Below, in pieces: positions 14,577 through 25,500 of a stretch of 34,370 nt of DNA; positions within the stretch are counted from its first letter, which is position 1; each line of letters opens with the position of its first letter. The notes under the pieces are model-generated. The model was given only the letters and a program-made list of their open reading frames with translations. It was not told the origin of the DNA and made no database searches. Position numbers and translations under genes: made by a program. The stretch is from an uncultured Prevotellaceae bacterium (GTDB lineage Bacteria > Bacteroidota > Bacteroidia > Bacteroidales > Bacteroidaceae), in assembly GCA_902774925.1 (NCBI GenBank), contig CACYKE010000043.1, forward strand, positions 1-34,370, in the 5' to 3' direction.

Positions 14577-15872
14577 TTATTTTACTATCAACAGATAGTA
14601 GTTTTTCTTGCCCTTTTGGGCTAAGAGGTACTTGCCGTCGATAAGATCATCGGAGGTAACAAGGCGATTCTGGTCGGTGAGCTTCTCCTTGTTCAGCGAG
14701 ACACCACCACCCTGCACCATCTTACGCATCTCACCCTTCGAGGGGAACACAGGAGCGACGGTGGTAAACAGCTCGATGGCAGGCTGACCCAGCTGGTCCT
14801 TGGAAATCTCGAACTGAGGCACACCGTCGAAGACATCCAAGAATGTCTGCTCGTCGAGTTTCTCCAGGCCTTCCTTGGTGCTCTTACCAAACAGCAGGCT
14901 GCTGGCCTCAATGGCAGCGTCGAGGGCCTCACGCGAGTGTACCATAACGGTAACCTCCTCAGCCAGGCGCTTCTGCAGCACGCGACGACCAGGATCCTGC
15001 TTATGCTCCTCAACGAGGGCATCAATGACATCCTTCTCTAATGAGGTAAAGATCTTGATATACTTCTCGGCATCGTCATCGCTGACATTCAGCCAGAACT
15101 GATAGAACTTATACGGTGTGGTGCGCTTGGGGTCAAGCCAGATGTTTCCTGACTCGGTCTTACCAAACTTCTTACCATCGCTCTTGGTAATCAACGGACA
15201 TGTCAGGGCAAAGGCCTCATTCTCGTAACCCAGCGTACGACGGATGAGCTCAGTACCCGTGGTGATATTACCCCACTGGTCGTTACCACCCAACTGCAGC
15301 TTACAGTTCTTATGCTGGTAGAGGTACAGGAAGTCGTAGCCCTGCAACAACTGGTAGGTAAACTCCGTGAACGACAGACCGTCGCGGGCTGTACCATTCA
15401 GGCGCTGCTGCACGCTATCCTTCGCCATCATATAATTGACGGTGATATGCTTACCCACCTCACGGGCGAAGTCCAGGAAGGTGAAGTCCTTCATCCAGTC
15501 ATAGTTGTTGACCATCTCTGCAGCATTCTCGTCCTTCGACTCAAAATCAAGGAATTTAGACACCTGCTGTTTGATACACTCCTGATTGTGACGCAGGGTC
15601 TCCTCATTCAGCAGGTTTCGCTCCTGCGACTTACCACTGGGGTCGCCAATCATACCCGTAGCACCACCTACGAGGATGATGGGCTTGTGGCCACAACGCT
15701 GCAAATGGCGCAACATCATAATACCACAAAGGTGACCGATGTGCAGTGAGTCGGCCGTGGGGTCAGTACCCAGATAGGCTGTCACCATCTCCTTCTGGAG
15801 TAATTCTTCCGTACCTGGCATCATCTGTGCCAGCATTCCGCGCCAGCGGAGTTCTTCTACAAAATTCTTCAT
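14577..15872 (-). CDS. tyrS: Tyrosyl-tRNA synthetase
   Basis: 431 residues, the usual length of bacterial TyrRS. Class I signatures: HIGH (44-47) in the Rossmann core, and a KMSKS variant, KFGKT, in [13 protein letters not shown]. The tyrosine/tRNA-binding stretch [20 protein letters not shown] and GGNDQWGN are present. The C-terminal ~65 residues form an S4-like RNA-binding domain ([14 protein letters not shown]). It attaches tyrosine to tRNA-Tyr in the cytoplasm. It lies 48 nt downstream of yidD and just before tRNA-Gln. Confidence 0.95.
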   Translation of the reverse strand: MKNFVEELRWRGMLAQMMPGTEELLQKEMVTAYLGTDPTADSLHIGHLCGIMMLRHLQRCGHKPIILVGGATGMIGDPSGKSQERNLLNEETLRHNQECIKQQVSKFLDFESKDENAAEMVNNYDWMKDFTFLDFAREVGKHITVNYMMAKDSVQQRLNGTARDGLSFTEFTYQLLQGYDFLYLYQHKNCKLQLGGNDQWGNITTGTELIRRTLGYENEAFALTCPLITKSDGKKFGKTESGNIWLDPKRTTPYKFYQFWLNVSDDDAEKYIKIFTSLEKDVIDALVEEHKQDPGRRVLQKRLAEEVTVMVHSREALDAAIEASSLLFGKSTKEGLEKLDEQTFLDVFDGVPQFEISKDQLGQPAIELFTTVAPVFPSKGEMRKMVQGGGVSLNKEKLTDQNRLVTSDDLIDGKYLLAQKGKKNYYLLIVK

Positions 15873-15920
15873 ATATGATCTTTTTTTCGTTATTTCGTTA
15901 TTACGGTATTTCGTTTTCTT

Positions 15921-16163
15921 TTAGGGAACGGGATCGTAGCCGGAGCCGCCCCAAGGATTACACCGCAAAATGCGCCAAATGGCCAGATAGAGTCCCTTAA
16001 AGGGTCCATGCTTCATGATGGCCTGACGGGCATACTCTGAGCAGGTAGGCGTAAAGCGACACGAAGGACCGAGCAATGGCGAGATGCAGATTTGATAGAA
16101 CCGAATGGGCAATACCAACAACCATACCAATGGACGCGATATGTAATACCACAGGGTTTTCAT
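15921..16163 (-). CDS. yidD: Membrane protein insertion efficiency factor YidD
   Basis: 80 residues. Conserved family features: an N-terminal amphipathic/hydrophobic part ([20 protein letters not shown]), the cysteine signature [14 protein letters not shown] (32-45), [20 protein letters not shown] and the GGSGYDPVP end. YidD aids YidC-dependent membrane insertion. Its start overlaps the rnpA stop by 4 nt (16160-16163), so they are translationally coupled, as is usual for rnpA-yidD. Confidence 0.95.
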   Translation of the reverse strand: MKTLWYYISRPLVWLLVLPIRFYQICISPLLGPSCRFTPTCSEYARQAIMKHGPFKGLYLAIWRILRCNPWGGSGYDPVP

Positions 16164-16579
16164 AACTTCTCTGCCACTCGTTGCATCAGACTGACCACGC
16201 GCGACTCGACATGCTGCGAAGGATAGTGCTCGTCCGATAACCAGATAAAAGCCAACAGCAATTGTTCTTGCTCAGCCAATGCCTCATACAACAACTGTTT
16301 GTGCTGACGAAAGGCTTCACGAACCTGACGCTTGATGCGATTACGGTCTACCGCATGCTTGAAGTGTTTCTTAGGAACACTAACTAGTACTTGGACTGGG
16401 GCATCGTCTCGCGCGCGTACCTTTTTCATAAAGACCGCTCTCAGCGGATAAGCAGCCATCGACTGGCTCCCCCGTGACTCCAGACCCTGCTTTGATGGAC
16501 AGGCGCCAAAGAGCGTATCTATCAGTTTCCGACTGACCATGCGCTCCCGCTTCTGGAAACTAGGAGCAATCGATGTCAT
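16160..16579 (-). CDS. rnpA: Ribonuclease P protein component
   Basis: 139 residues, slightly longer than typical (~110-130). The RNR motif is clear: [14 protein letters not shown] (78-91), preceded by [12 protein letters not shown]. The N-terminal [17 protein letters not shown] matches the family start. The middle (about 27-42: [12 protein letters not shown]) is a loop insertion. With RNase P RNA it removes tRNA 5' leaders. Here rnpA lies between hemD and yidD, not next to rpmH. Confidence 0.93.
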   Translation of the reverse strand: MTSIAPSFQKRERMVSRKLIDTLFGACPSKQGLESRGSQSMAAYPLRAVFMKKVRARDDAPVQVLVSVPKKHFKHAVDRNRIKRQVREAFRQHKQLLYEALAEQEQLLLAFIWLSDEHYPSQHVESRVVSLMQRVAEKL

Positions 16580-16593
16580 GAACGTCTTATTGC

Positions 16594-17343
16594 TTAATCT
16601 TGGGTTTCGAGCAGATAATGCTGCAGGGCACCAGTCATCGAAGGATACTTCTCGGTAGGTGCCTCAAGGTCGAGACGCAGACCAGCCTCGCGCGCTGCTT
16701 TGGCAGTGGCAGGTCCGAAAGTAGCAATGGCGATGTCTCTCTGCTTGAAATTGGGGAAATTCTTAGTCAGTGCCTCAATACCAGCAGGACTGAAGAAGAT
16801 AAGCATATCGTAATCGAATGTCTTGACTTCCTCAGGAGTGAAATCGTTGCTGACGGTGCGATACATCACACACTCAGTATGGTTCAGTTTCTTGGCATCA
16901 AGCATCTGAGCAATCATGTCATTGTGGACATCGCTCATCGGAACAAGATACTTCTCATTCTTGTGCTTGGCCATCGTGGGAATAAGGTCGTCAATTTTGC
17001 CCGTTGTGCCAAAGAATACCTTACGTTTGCGATACTGTACATATTTCTGGATATACAACGAAATAGTCTCGGTAACACAGAAGTACTTCATATCCTCGGG
17101 AATGGCCAAACGCATCTCCTTGGCCAGCGTGAAGAAATGATCGATTGCATGACGCGAGGTAAAGACAATGGCTGTATGTTCAAGAATACTGACTTTCTGC
17201 GTACGGAATTCCTTGGCAGAAATACCCTCCACCTTAATGAAAGGACGGAACACGAGCTCCACGTCAAATTTCTCAGCAATATCAAAGTACGGTGACTTTT
17301 CACTTGACGGTTTGGGCTGTGAGACCAAAATCTTCTTTATCAT
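16594..17343 (-). CDS. hemD: Uroporphyrinogen-III synthase
   Basis: 249 residues, the usual HemD length. This fast-evolving family is recognised by two alternating alpha/beta domains. Visible: KKILVSQPKP start, ILEHTAIVFTSRHAIDHFF (the 'vvFTSrnAV' element), YCVTETISLYIQKYV, LIFFSPAGIEALTKNFP ('vvFtSpsgv'), and IATFGPATAKAAREAGL near the end. HemD closes the linear tetrapyrrole to uroporphyrinogen III for haem or corrinoid synthesis. It lies 6 nt after the DUF4271 gene and 14 nt before rnpA. No other hem gene is in the window. Confidence 0.85.
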   Translation of the reverse strand: MIKKILVSQPKPSSEKSPYFDIAEKFDVELVFRPFIKVEGISAKEFRTQKVSILEHTAIVFTSRHAIDHFFTLAKEMRLAIPEDMKYFCVTETISLYIQKYVQYRKRKVFFGTTGKIDDLIPTMAKHKNEKYLVPMSDVHNDMIAQMLDAKKLNHTECVMYRTVSNDFTPEEVKTFDYDMLIFFSPAGIEALTKNFPNFKQRDIAIATFGPATAKAAREAGLRLDLEAPTEKYPSMTGALQHYLLETQD

Positions 17344-17349
17344 TTTGTC

Positions 17350-18324
17350 TTAAAAATTTATTTTCAAACTATTTGTCGTATACACCATCGCTACCCAGAA
17401 AAGGAGCAAAGGAATGATTTCGAGGGTGCAAAAGTACAAAATAATCTGCAATTTAACGACACTTTGACGAAAAAAGATGAGGAAACACTTAAAAAGTACT
17501 AGAATTTTAACGATTATCAATACAATTACGACATAAATTGCTGCACTTTGAATGGACATGCCAAAATAAACCCATAGTATAAGGACTGGAAAGAACAACA
17601 TACCTTCCATCGAATAGATGTATAGGAACGACTTTAACCATTGTCGGTTCTTTTTACCATCGAAGAATACACTATTAACCAAGGAATATAGCAGTATCTT
17701 AGACAGGAAATAAGCAGAAGAAATAGCCAGTAAAATGGCTATCAGTGTGTATTGCGAGGAGAGTATGTAAGTATCGCTGATTGTATTGAGAGCATAAAAA
17801 TAGAATAATAGTGCTATTAACAGGCAGTTTAAGAAGCCGAGGAATGTCTGAAACCGAATTTCCACGGCCGTCTCAGTAATCTCCGTCAGACCTTCCCGAT
17901 GGGTACTAAAGAAATTCTTCGTCTGCCGTATAATAAACTGACGCGTATTGGAGAAGGCAATGACAGCCATCACGAATAGCACCAACAATAGGGATGTAAT
18001 GATATCATCATTATGGATGTTATAGGGTATAGACATACCCGTCACACCATAGCGACCTCCCGGCAGTTCCGGATGAAACATGGAATCCTTCGAGAAGAAG
18101 CCCTCACGATAGTATTGTGGCAACTGTACATCAAGCATGTTATGCCCTTTGTCGTGCCCAGGCAAATGGAGCGTGTCGGGGCGTGTGCTCCAACGAATCT
18201 CAGAGGCCTTAAAACGCGACTGCACAGCAGAATCCTGCTGTGCGGGCGTTGCATTACGCGGCAGCCAACTGATGACCATGCCTGGCGTTAGGACAATATG
18301 ATGCTGGACGACAGAGTCGTTCAT
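17350..18324 (-). CDS. DUF4271 membrane protein
   Basis: 324 residues. The first ~100 are soluble and polar with no signal peptide, ending near [10 protein letters not shown]. After a first helix ([13 protein letters not shown]) and a charged loop with [12 protein letters not shown] come about six more hydrophobic helices in residues ~165-320 ([42 protein letters not shown] and others). This matches Bacteroidetes DUF4271 proteins, whose function is unknown. It overlaps metK by 4 nt and precedes hemD by 6 nt; the hemD association is often seen in this phylum. A role in membrane or tetrapyrrole biology is only a guess from context. Confidence 0.8.
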   Translation of the reverse strand: MNDSVVQHHIVLTPGMVISWLPRNATPAQQDSAVQSRFKASEIRWSTRPDTLHLPGHDKGHNMLDVQLPQYYREGFFSKDSMFHPELPGGRYGVTGMSIPYNIHNDDIITSLLLVLFVMAVIAFSNTRQFIIRQTKNFFSTHREGLTEITETAVEIRFQTFLGFLNCLLIALLFYFYALNTISDTYILSSQYTLIAILLAISSAYFLSKILLYSLVNSVFFDGKKNRQWLKSFLYIYSMEGMLFFPVLILWVYFGMSIQSAAIYVVIVLIIVKILVLFKCFLIFFRQSVVKLQIILYFCTLEIIPLLLFWVAMVYTTNSLKINF

Positions 18325-19577
18325 AAACCAAATGCTCGTTTGATATCGTCTACCCTATCTAGTTTTTCCCATGTAAACAGCTCCACGTCAATGGTCTTGG
18401 TCTCATGATAACGGCTGGTGAATGTTTTCTTCACGACCTCACACTTACGTCCCATGTGGCCATAGGCTGCAGTCTCCAGATACATCGGTTGACGTAGTTT
18501 CAATGTACGCTCAATAGATTTTGGACGAAGGTCGAAAAGCTGTTCAATTTTCTGTGCAATCTCACCATCCGACATCTGTACGTGCGAACGGCCATAAGTA
18601 TTCACATAGATATTCATGGGTTTAGCCACACCAATGGCATAGCTCACCTGTACCAACATCTCGTCGGCAACGCCGGCAGCTACCATGTTCTTGGCAATGT
18701 GGCGGGCAGCATAGGCTGCCGAACGGTCAACCTTCGAGGAGTCCTTACCCGAGAAAGCGCCGCCACCATGGGCTCCCTTGCCACCATAAGTATCGACAAT
18801 AATCTTGCGACCCGTCAGTCCGGTATCACCGTGAGGTCCGCCAATGACGAACTTACCCGTGGGATTGACGTAGTATTTGATATCGTCGCCGAACAAGGCT
18901 AACACCTTTTCTGAATGGATCTTGGCCTTGACACGCGGTATCAGGATGTTTATCACGTCATCATGGATGGTCTGCAACATCGCATCATCAGCGGCAAACT
19001 CATCATGCTGGGTAGATACCACGATAGTGTCTATACGCTCGGGGATACCAGCGTCACTATACTGCACGGTCACCTGACTCTTTGCGTCCGGACGCAGATA
19101 GGTCATCACCTTGCCTTCCTTGCGAATTTCGGCCAAAGTGCTCATAATGAGATGTGCCAAATCGAGAGACACTGGCATCAGGCTCTCCGTTTCGTTGGTG
19201 GCATAACCGAACATCATACCCTGATCGCCAGCACCCTGCTCTTCCTCGTCGCCATTATCCACACCGCGATTGATGTCTTCGCTCTGTTCGTGGATAGCAG
19301 TCAGAATACCACAGGAGTTACCGTCAAACTGATATTCGGCCTTCGTATAACCAATTTTCTTTATCGTGTTACGGGCAATGGTCTGGAGGTCGATATACAC
19401 CTCGCTACGCACCTCACCCATGATGACTACCTGACCAGTGGTGACAAACGACTCACATGCCACGCGGGCATATGGGTCGTAAGCCAGAAACTGGTCTAAT
19501 ATCGCATCAGAAATCTGGTCGGCCACTTTATCGGGGTGGCCCTCAGACACAGACTCTGATGAAAACAAATAACTCAT
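18321..19577 (-). CDS. metK: S-adenosylmethionine synthetase
   Basis: 418 residues, somewhat longer than the E. coli enzyme (384). Signatures: [18 protein letters not shown] (substrate binding), [12 protein letters not shown], and [20 protein letters not shown] (glycine-rich phosphate loop). It makes SAM from methionine and ATP in the cytoplasm. Only 24 nt separate it from the stop of the M16 peptidase gene, leaving no room for a SAM riboswitch. It overlaps DUF4271 by 4 nt at its end, so it is probably part of one long transcript. Confidence 0.96.
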   Translation of the reverse strand: MSYLFSSESVSEGHPDKVADQISDAILDQFLAYDPYARVACESFVTTGQVVIMGEVRSEVYIDLQTIARNTIKKIGYTKAEYQFDGNSCGILTAIHEQSEDINRGVDNGDEEEQGAGDQGMMFGYATNETESLMPVSLDLAHLIMSTLAEIRKEGKVMTYLRPDAKSQVTVQYSDAGIPERIDTIVVSTQHDEFAADDAMLQTIHDDVINILIPRVKAKIHSEKVLALFGDDIKYYVNPTGKFVIGGPHGDTGLTGRKIIVDTYGGKGAHGGGAFSGKDSSKVDRSAAYAARHIAKNMVAAGVADEMLVQVSYAIGVAKPMNIYVNTYGRSHVQMSDGEIAQKIEQLFDLRPKSIERTLKLRQPMYLETAAYGHMGRKCEVVKKTFTSRYHETKTIDVELFTWEKLDRVDDIKRAFGL

Positions 19578-19601
19578 TCTATAACTTCTTTAACTTCTTA
19601 A

Positions 19602-22418
19602 CTACTCTGCCGGCATCATGATAATCTCTGCACGGTTGCCTGCCTTCAACAATTCCTTGACAAAGGCTGCGAGGCTTTCCACTGTCTGGGCATTGACCAA
19701 CTTCTCGTAATCAGTATGGAAGTCCAGTCCGTACTTACGCCAGGTATTGATGCGACCCAGCCAATAGTTGTTCTGTTTCAGCTGATCACCGTGGTTCTTC
19801 AGCATATACTCCTTCACCTTCACCAACTTGTCGGCATCACAGGTCTTGGTCATTGCCTCGACTTCATCGCGAAGAATCAGAACGGCAGTATCGGCCTTCT
19901 CGGGCTTCATGGGACAGTAGGCAAGCACCTGTGCCTCAGATTCGAAGTCATTACGGCTGAGACCAGACTGTGCCACTACGGTATAAGCAGCACTTGCATC
20001 CTCACGAATCTTCTTCAGATACTCCATACTCAGGATTTGTCCAACCATATCAGCCTTGACGGCATTCTCCAAAGTATAAGGAATATTCTTTGAATACCAA
20101 ACCATGACAGCAATAGCCTTTGGCGTCTCTGCCTTATGCTTGAAGTTGTTGACGACAACGCCCTTGAAGTCTGTCGATACATCCTTGCTCTTCACCACGT
20201 CACCCTTGGCGGGCAGCGCAGCCAGATACTGCTCGATGAGCGGACGGATGGCAGCCTCGTCATAGTTACCGATGATGGTAAAGGTGAAAGCTGCAGCATT
20301 GGCAGTGCGCTCCTTGGCAATTTCAAGGATACGGTCGTAATTCACATTGGGAAGGTCAGCAACATCAATGCTCTTGAAACGTGGATTGTTGCAGGTCAAC
20401 GTGGCAATCAACGAATCACTGAACACAGCCTCGGGCTGCAACAGACGGTTCTTCAAGGCAACCTCAACAGTCTGCATCAGGTTGTCATACGACTTCTGGT
20501 CCTTGGCAATATTGGTGAAATAGAGATACACCAGCTGCAGCATAGCTTCGACATCCTTCGGCGTAGAGCTACCATTGACATACTGGCGGTTGTCATCCAT
20601 AGAGAGTGATGCACTGGCAATCTTACCAGCCATAGCCTTCTCCAGCTCAGTGTGCGAGAAATTACCCAGACCACTGGCCTCAACAACATCACCGAACATC
20701 TTGATATTGGCATAATCCTTCTCGCCATAGAGTGCAGAGCCACCAAATCCTTCGCCGCGCAACAGCACCTGGTCCTTCTTCAGGTCAGTCTGCTTCAGCA
20801 CGACGGTCACACCGTTCGACAGTGTCAGTTCAGTATATCCAAAGAGGTCGTTCTTCGTCTCCTTCACGATAGAACCCTTCTGGGGCAGTTCTGTCATCAG
20901 GGGCTCGTCCTTTACATTGTCCACGTAAGCCTCAATCTGAGCGGTACGGGCTGTGGCAATAGCCTTCTTCAGACCATCCTCAGTAGGATATACGGCACCA
21001 TCCTTCTCGTTGTTGAAGTTCAGCACCACCAGATTGGTGTCGTTTTCCGAGAAAAGCTCCTTCATCACCATATTGACACCCTCCAGCGGCAACATGGGCA
21101 ACAACTGCTTCATGGTCTGGTGGGTGAAATCAATACTGGGGATAGGCTCGCTGTTCAGGAAGTTCTGCACATACTGGTTGACAAACTGGCTGTTGTAGCG
21201 CTTGTCCTTGTTAGAATACTGCTTGTCGAGATTGCTCTCGTAGTTAGCCTTGAAACGGTTGTATTCAGTAGCAGTGAAACCAAACTCAGCAGCACGACGG
21301 GCTTCGGTGAGAGCAGCTGTGAGGGCAGCTTCCATCTGGCCGTCCTTAGGAACGACATCTAGTTCGAAAGCATCTACTGTACGTGACAGCAAATAGACTC
21401 CGTCTGCTACATTAGCCTGCAGGAAGGGGCTCTCCGGCTTCTCGGCATACTCCTTCAGTCGGTCGTTCAGCATGGTAATGGCAGCGTCCTTCATATAGTC
21501 GGCCAACAGATAAGCCATTGAACTCTTCAGCGAGTCGGGGAAGGTCTCGTGCTTCATCATCACCGATACCATATTGATTCGCTGCTCCTTATCCTTATCA
21601 ATAACGATAATGGGTTCGTTGTTGTCGGGAACGGGCTCGGCAGTCACCAGTGCACGGTTCTCGGGCAACTTGATGGGACCGAACAGCGTCTTGATCTTCT
21701 GCTCAATCTTGTCGACATCCACATCACCAACGATGATGATACCCTGGTTGTCAGGACGATACCACTTCTCATAGTAAGCCTGCAGGAAGGGGCGCTCGAA
21801 ATTGTCGATAATCTCCATCAGTCCGATAGGCATACGATAGCCGTACTTCGAACCAGGATAGAGTTTCGGCAGGTCGCGCTCCAGCATACGCATCTGGGCA
21901 CTGGTGCGCAGACGCCATTCCTCATGAATTACGCCACGCTCCTTCTCAATCTCCTCCTGTTCCAACGTCAGACCGTCGGCCCAGTCATAAAGGATAAGCA
22001 TACATGAGTCGATGATACCCTCGCGCGTCGTGGGTACATTACTTATATTATATACTGTCTGGTCAATACTGGTATAGGCGTTCAAATCGGTACCAAACTT
22101 GATACCTACGCTCTCACACCAGCGCAGCAGCTCGTTGCCCTTGAAGTGCTTCGAACCATTGAAGGCCATGTGCTCCAAGAAGTGAGCCAGACCACGCTGG
22201 TCATCGTTCTCCTGAATGGAACCCACACGCTGTGCAATATAGAACTCTGCACGGTTTTCAGGCCAGTTGTTGTAACGAATGTAATAAGTCAGTCCATTGT
22301 CCAGTTTACCCATACGAACATCGGGGTCAACGGGAATCGGCGGCATCATCTCCTGTGCCACCATTGCTGTCGTGCTGAACAACATCAGCGCAGCCATCAA
22401 CAATTTCTTCAATTTCAT
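19602..22418 (-). CDS. Secreted M16 family zinc metallopeptidase (two-domain)
   Basis: 938 residues from the ATG at 22418; the upstream extension to 22478 crosses a promoter box and is rejected. Signal peptide MKLKKLLMAALMLFSTTAMVAQ (cleavage ~22). The inverted zinc motif HFLEH is at 79-83 in RGLAHFLEHMAFNGSKHF, and the downstream Glu lies in ERGVIHEEWR. Two homologous halves follow, as in pitrilysin/PqqL-type peptidases; the C-terminal half lacks HxxEH and acts as the clamp partner. It is likely periplasmic and degrades peptides. It is the first gene of the long minus-strand block; metK starts 24 nt after its stop. Confidence 0.92.
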   Translation of the reverse strand: MKLKKLLMAALMLFSTTAMVAQEMMPPIPVDPDVRMGKLDNGLTYYIRYNNWPENRAEFYIAQRVGSIQENDDQRGLAHFLEHMAFNGSKHFKGNELLRWCESVGIKFGTDLNAYTSIDQTVYNISNVPTTREGIIDSCMLILYDWADGLTLEQEEIEKERGVIHEEWRLRTSAQMRMLERDLPKLYPGSKYGYRMPIGLMEIIDNFERPFLQAYYEKWYRPDNQGIIIVGDVDVDKIEQKIKTLFGPIKLPENRALVTAEPVPDNNEPIIVIDKDKEQRINMVSVMMKHETFPDSLKSSMAYLLADYMKDAAITMLNDRLKEYAEKPESPFLQANVADGVYLLSRTVDAFELDVVPKDGQMEAALTAALTEARRAAEFGFTATEYNRFKANYESNLDKQYSNKDKRYNSQFVNQYVQNFLNSEPIPSIDFTHQTMKQLLPMLPLEGVNMVMKELFSENDTNLVVLNFNNEKDGAVYPTEDGLKKAIATARTAQIEAYVDNVKDEPLMTELPQKGSIVKETKNDLFGYTELTLSNGVTVVLKQTDLKKDQVLLRGEGFGGSALYGEKDYANIKMFGDVVEASGLGNFSHTELEKAMAGKIASASLSMDDNRQYVNGSSTPKDVEAMLQLVYLYFTNIAKDQKSYDNLMQTVEVALKNRLLQPEAVFSDSLIATLTCNNPRFKSIDVADLPNVNYDRILEIAKERTANAAAFTFTIIGNYDEAAIRPLIEQYLAALPAKGDVVKSKDVSTDFKGVVVNNFKHKAETPKAIAVMVWYSKNIPYTLENAVKADMVGQILSMEYLKKIREDASAAYTVVAQSGLSRNDFESEAQVLAYCPMKPEKADTAVLILRDEVEAMTKTCDADKLVKVKEYMLKNHGDQLKQNNYWLGRINTWRKYGLDFHTDYEKLVNAQTVESLAAFVKELLKAGNRAEIIMMPAE

Positions 22419-22451
22419 TTTACCTTGGTTTAAAAGTGGAAAAATCGGATG

Positions 22452-22459
22452 CAAAGTTA
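22452..22459 (-). promoter_or_regulatory. -7 box of the M16 peptidase gene
   Basis: Minus strand TAACTTTG followed by CATCC, preceded by AATATTTCT. No good TTTG at -33. The surrounding sequence closely matches the tRNA-Gln promoter. It lies inside the long N-terminal extension of the frame, which supports the ATG at 22418. Confidence 0.6.
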
Positions 22460-22517
22460 AGAAATATTCCTCAATCACGGGTAAGAATCTCAGTTTATTA
22501 TGTTTTTTTTACTATTC

Positions 22518-22548
22518 AGGTGGCACTTCTTCTGGAGAAATGCCACCT
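22518..22548. terminator. Hairpin downstream of the TonB receptor gene
   Basis: A 13-bp stem with one mismatch (AGGTGGCACTTCT with AGAAATGCCACCT) and a 5-nt loop lies 30 nt after the receptor stop. There is no T-run on the minus strand, so it may be a weak terminator or an mRNA 3'-end stabiliser. Confidence 0.5.
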
Positions 22549-22578
22549 TATTATAATTAATAAACACTCTACCCTAGT

Positions 22579-25500
22579 TTAGTTGAAGTAGTACTTCACA
22601 CCAATCTGCAGGCGCCAGCACTGACCATAACTATGGTTATAGTCCCATGTCGACGTCAGGTCGGTATTCATGCGGAAAATAGGCTCTGCGCCCTTCTTTA
22701 CATCAGCAGCATTGGCCACGCTCAGCAACTTGAACTGATAGTTGCTCGTGCCAGGAATCTGCTTGGCAACACCCCACTTCGAGTTCAGCAGGTTACCAAT
22801 GTTCTCGATGTTTGCAATGAGCTGCAGCTTGTGCTTGGTACTGCCAATCTTCACGTCAAAGTCGTGAGCATACTTGAAGTCGAAGGTATGTACCCAAGGA
22901 GCACGAGCACCATATGCATCGGCATACTCACCACGATGGTTCTTCAGGTAGTCATCCTGCTCGACAAACTGCCAGAAAGCAAGGCGGTCAGTCTCAGAAG
23001 CGAACTTGATTTCCGAATCATCACGAGGGATATACATCAGGTCGTAAGCCAAACCGTCGCCGTTGATGTCGTTAGAGTAGGTATAGCTATATCCTGCTGG
23101 CGAATAGCCGCTATAGAACAGCGAGAAGTGCTCCTTGCCGTACTTGTAGCTAACGTTGGCAATGATACGGTCAGGTGTTACGAACGATGAATTCTTGACA
23201 TCAAATACGTTAGGACCATTGACCGTGTGCATATACGACCATGCAGAACCGGCATTAGAGCCAGGCATACCCGTTACTTCCTTATTGACGGTATGTGTAT
23301 AGGCAGCAGAAATATAGAGGTCCTTGATAGGCTCGGCATTCAACTGCAAGCTGGCTGTCCATCCGTAACCCTTATGGTTGTTGGTCAGCACACATACATT
23401 ACTGTACTGGGTATAATAGTTCCAGTCTGCTTTATTGGCAGGATAGAGATAGCGGTTGTCAGCACCAGGCAGTCTTGCCCATGTCTCATCAGGATTCTTC
23501 TGGTTCCAGTTGTCCAGATGGACGGCATTGATGTTCTTGGAATAGGTGAACTCACCAGTCACTGTCAAGGGGAAGTTGACAGGCAGCTGATAGTCAATGG
23601 CCAGCGACGACTTCCAAATCTGCGGCATCTTGAAATCTCTGTCCACGCCAGCAACTTCTGACGGGATAATACCATTGGGATCCATGCTATAAGGAGCATT
23701 CAGCAACTCGCGCAGTTGGTCTCTGTCAGCGGTAACGCCGCCTGTCAGATTAGCCAGACGTGAGTCACCGGCCTTGACTATAACCAGATTCTGGAACATA
23801 CCGGAGTTGGCAGGCATGTTGGTGAAGAACACCAGTGGCAAACGTCCTGCAAAGAGTCCTGTACCACCACGAACCTTCAGTATCTTGTCGCCAAAGACAT
23901 CAAACGTAAAACCTAAACGTGGCGAAATCTGAATATTTGCCTTTGGCCATGAACCGACATCCAAGTGACGGCCACCGAAGTCGAGGTCGTAAAGTGCCTT
24001 GTTGAACTTCAGGTCATCCTCATTGAACGTGATGTTATCGAAACGGATACCATAGTTCAATTTGAATCTGTCTGTCACATTCCAATCGTCCTGCAGGTAG
24101 AGACCAATCTGGTTGAAGCGAACCTTTGATGAAGGCTCCATATCGCCGTCGTAGCCGTAAGCCAAGGCAGCACCAATAGGAGCGGCACCGTCCATGAAGT
24201 CCTGCATGCTGGCATAACGATAGTAACCCGAACCCTGCTTCATGTAATTATTGAGGGCCATCTGGTGCTCGAAACTCAGACCTGCCATCAGCTTGTGACT
24301 GCCCAGATAGTAGGTGAAGTTGTCGTTAACGGTCAAAATCTCGTTACGTACACGGTTGTTATAAGTAAAGAGCTCGTAACCCAGTGTCATGTAGGGATCA
24401 CCGTCCTTCATAATATCAATCATGGGGAACATCGACGAACTGCTGCCACGCGGGTCGTCTATATCCGAATAGGTCACCAACAGCTGATTCGAAGCCCTCT
24501 CACCAAAACGGCTGTTCAGATCGAACGAGAAAGTCGTCACCTTGTTCTCTTGCTTGTAGAACGAATTGGCAAAAGCCATCGAACTGATACCCACACAAGA
24601 CTGGCTCAGTCCGCCGACGCCACGTGAGGTAGCAGAGGGGGGACTATACTTTGTATTGTTGGTATGGTTGAAGCGTACTGCCAAGTGATGATTCTGATTG
24701 ATGTTCCAGTCGATACGAGCCAGATACTTATTGTTCGTGATACCGCCAGGATAGTCAGTAGCAGAACCAGTGTCATAGCCGTACTTATCCATGACGAACT
24801 TCGAAATCATCTCCATGTCGCTCACCGTAGTACGTGAAGTATAGGTCTTCTGGTTTGCACCCTCACCTGTAGCATCGGGATGCCAGTAAGTGGGGATATT
24901 CTCCGTTTCCGTACGCTCAACGTTAGCAAAGAAGAACAACTTGTCCTTGATAATCGGGCCGCCTAACGTGAAGCCCCATGTCTTCTCCTCGTCGGGATTG
25001 GGCTCTGAGTTCTGCACGCCGTCCACGCGGTTGCCGTGCATGTCTTCATTGCTGTAATAATAATAGGCGGTACCCTTGAACGTGTTCGTACCCGACTTCG
25101 TGACGGCATTGATACCACCGCCGATAAAGTTCGACTGACGGACGTCAAAAGGAGTCACCACAACCTGCACTTCGTCAATGGCATCCATTGATACGGGATT
25201 ACCACCGCCCGGCAGGTTGGAGTTCAGACCGAAGTTGTTATTCAGGTTGGCACCATCCAGCGTGAAGTTAGCCGAGCGGCCACTCATACCACCAAAACTG
25301 TTCGAGCCACCATAATATGGCGACAGCTTGGCAATATCACCGATGCTGCGGCTGATGGTAGGCAACTCCTGAATAGTACGATTGTTGATGTTGGTGGTAG
25401 CACCAGTCTTCTCACCTGCAAACTTCGAAGCCTTACCGCTAACGACGACCTCAGCCAGCTCTGTTGAGTTCTCCGACAACCACACATTGAGACTGTAGGT

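Noticed and set aside
16600-17295. 231-codon plus-strand frame opposite hemD
   Set aside because: Covers the same span as hemD, which fits its operon by spacing and family features; the antisense product resembles nothing.
19578-19601. SAM riboswitch upstream of metK
   Set aside because: Only 24 nt separate metK from the preceding stop codon, too short for any SAM riboswitch class.
20652-21362. 236-codon plus-strand frame opposite the M16 peptidase
   Set aside because: Antisense to a clearly conserved gene, with no signal peptide, domain or promoter.
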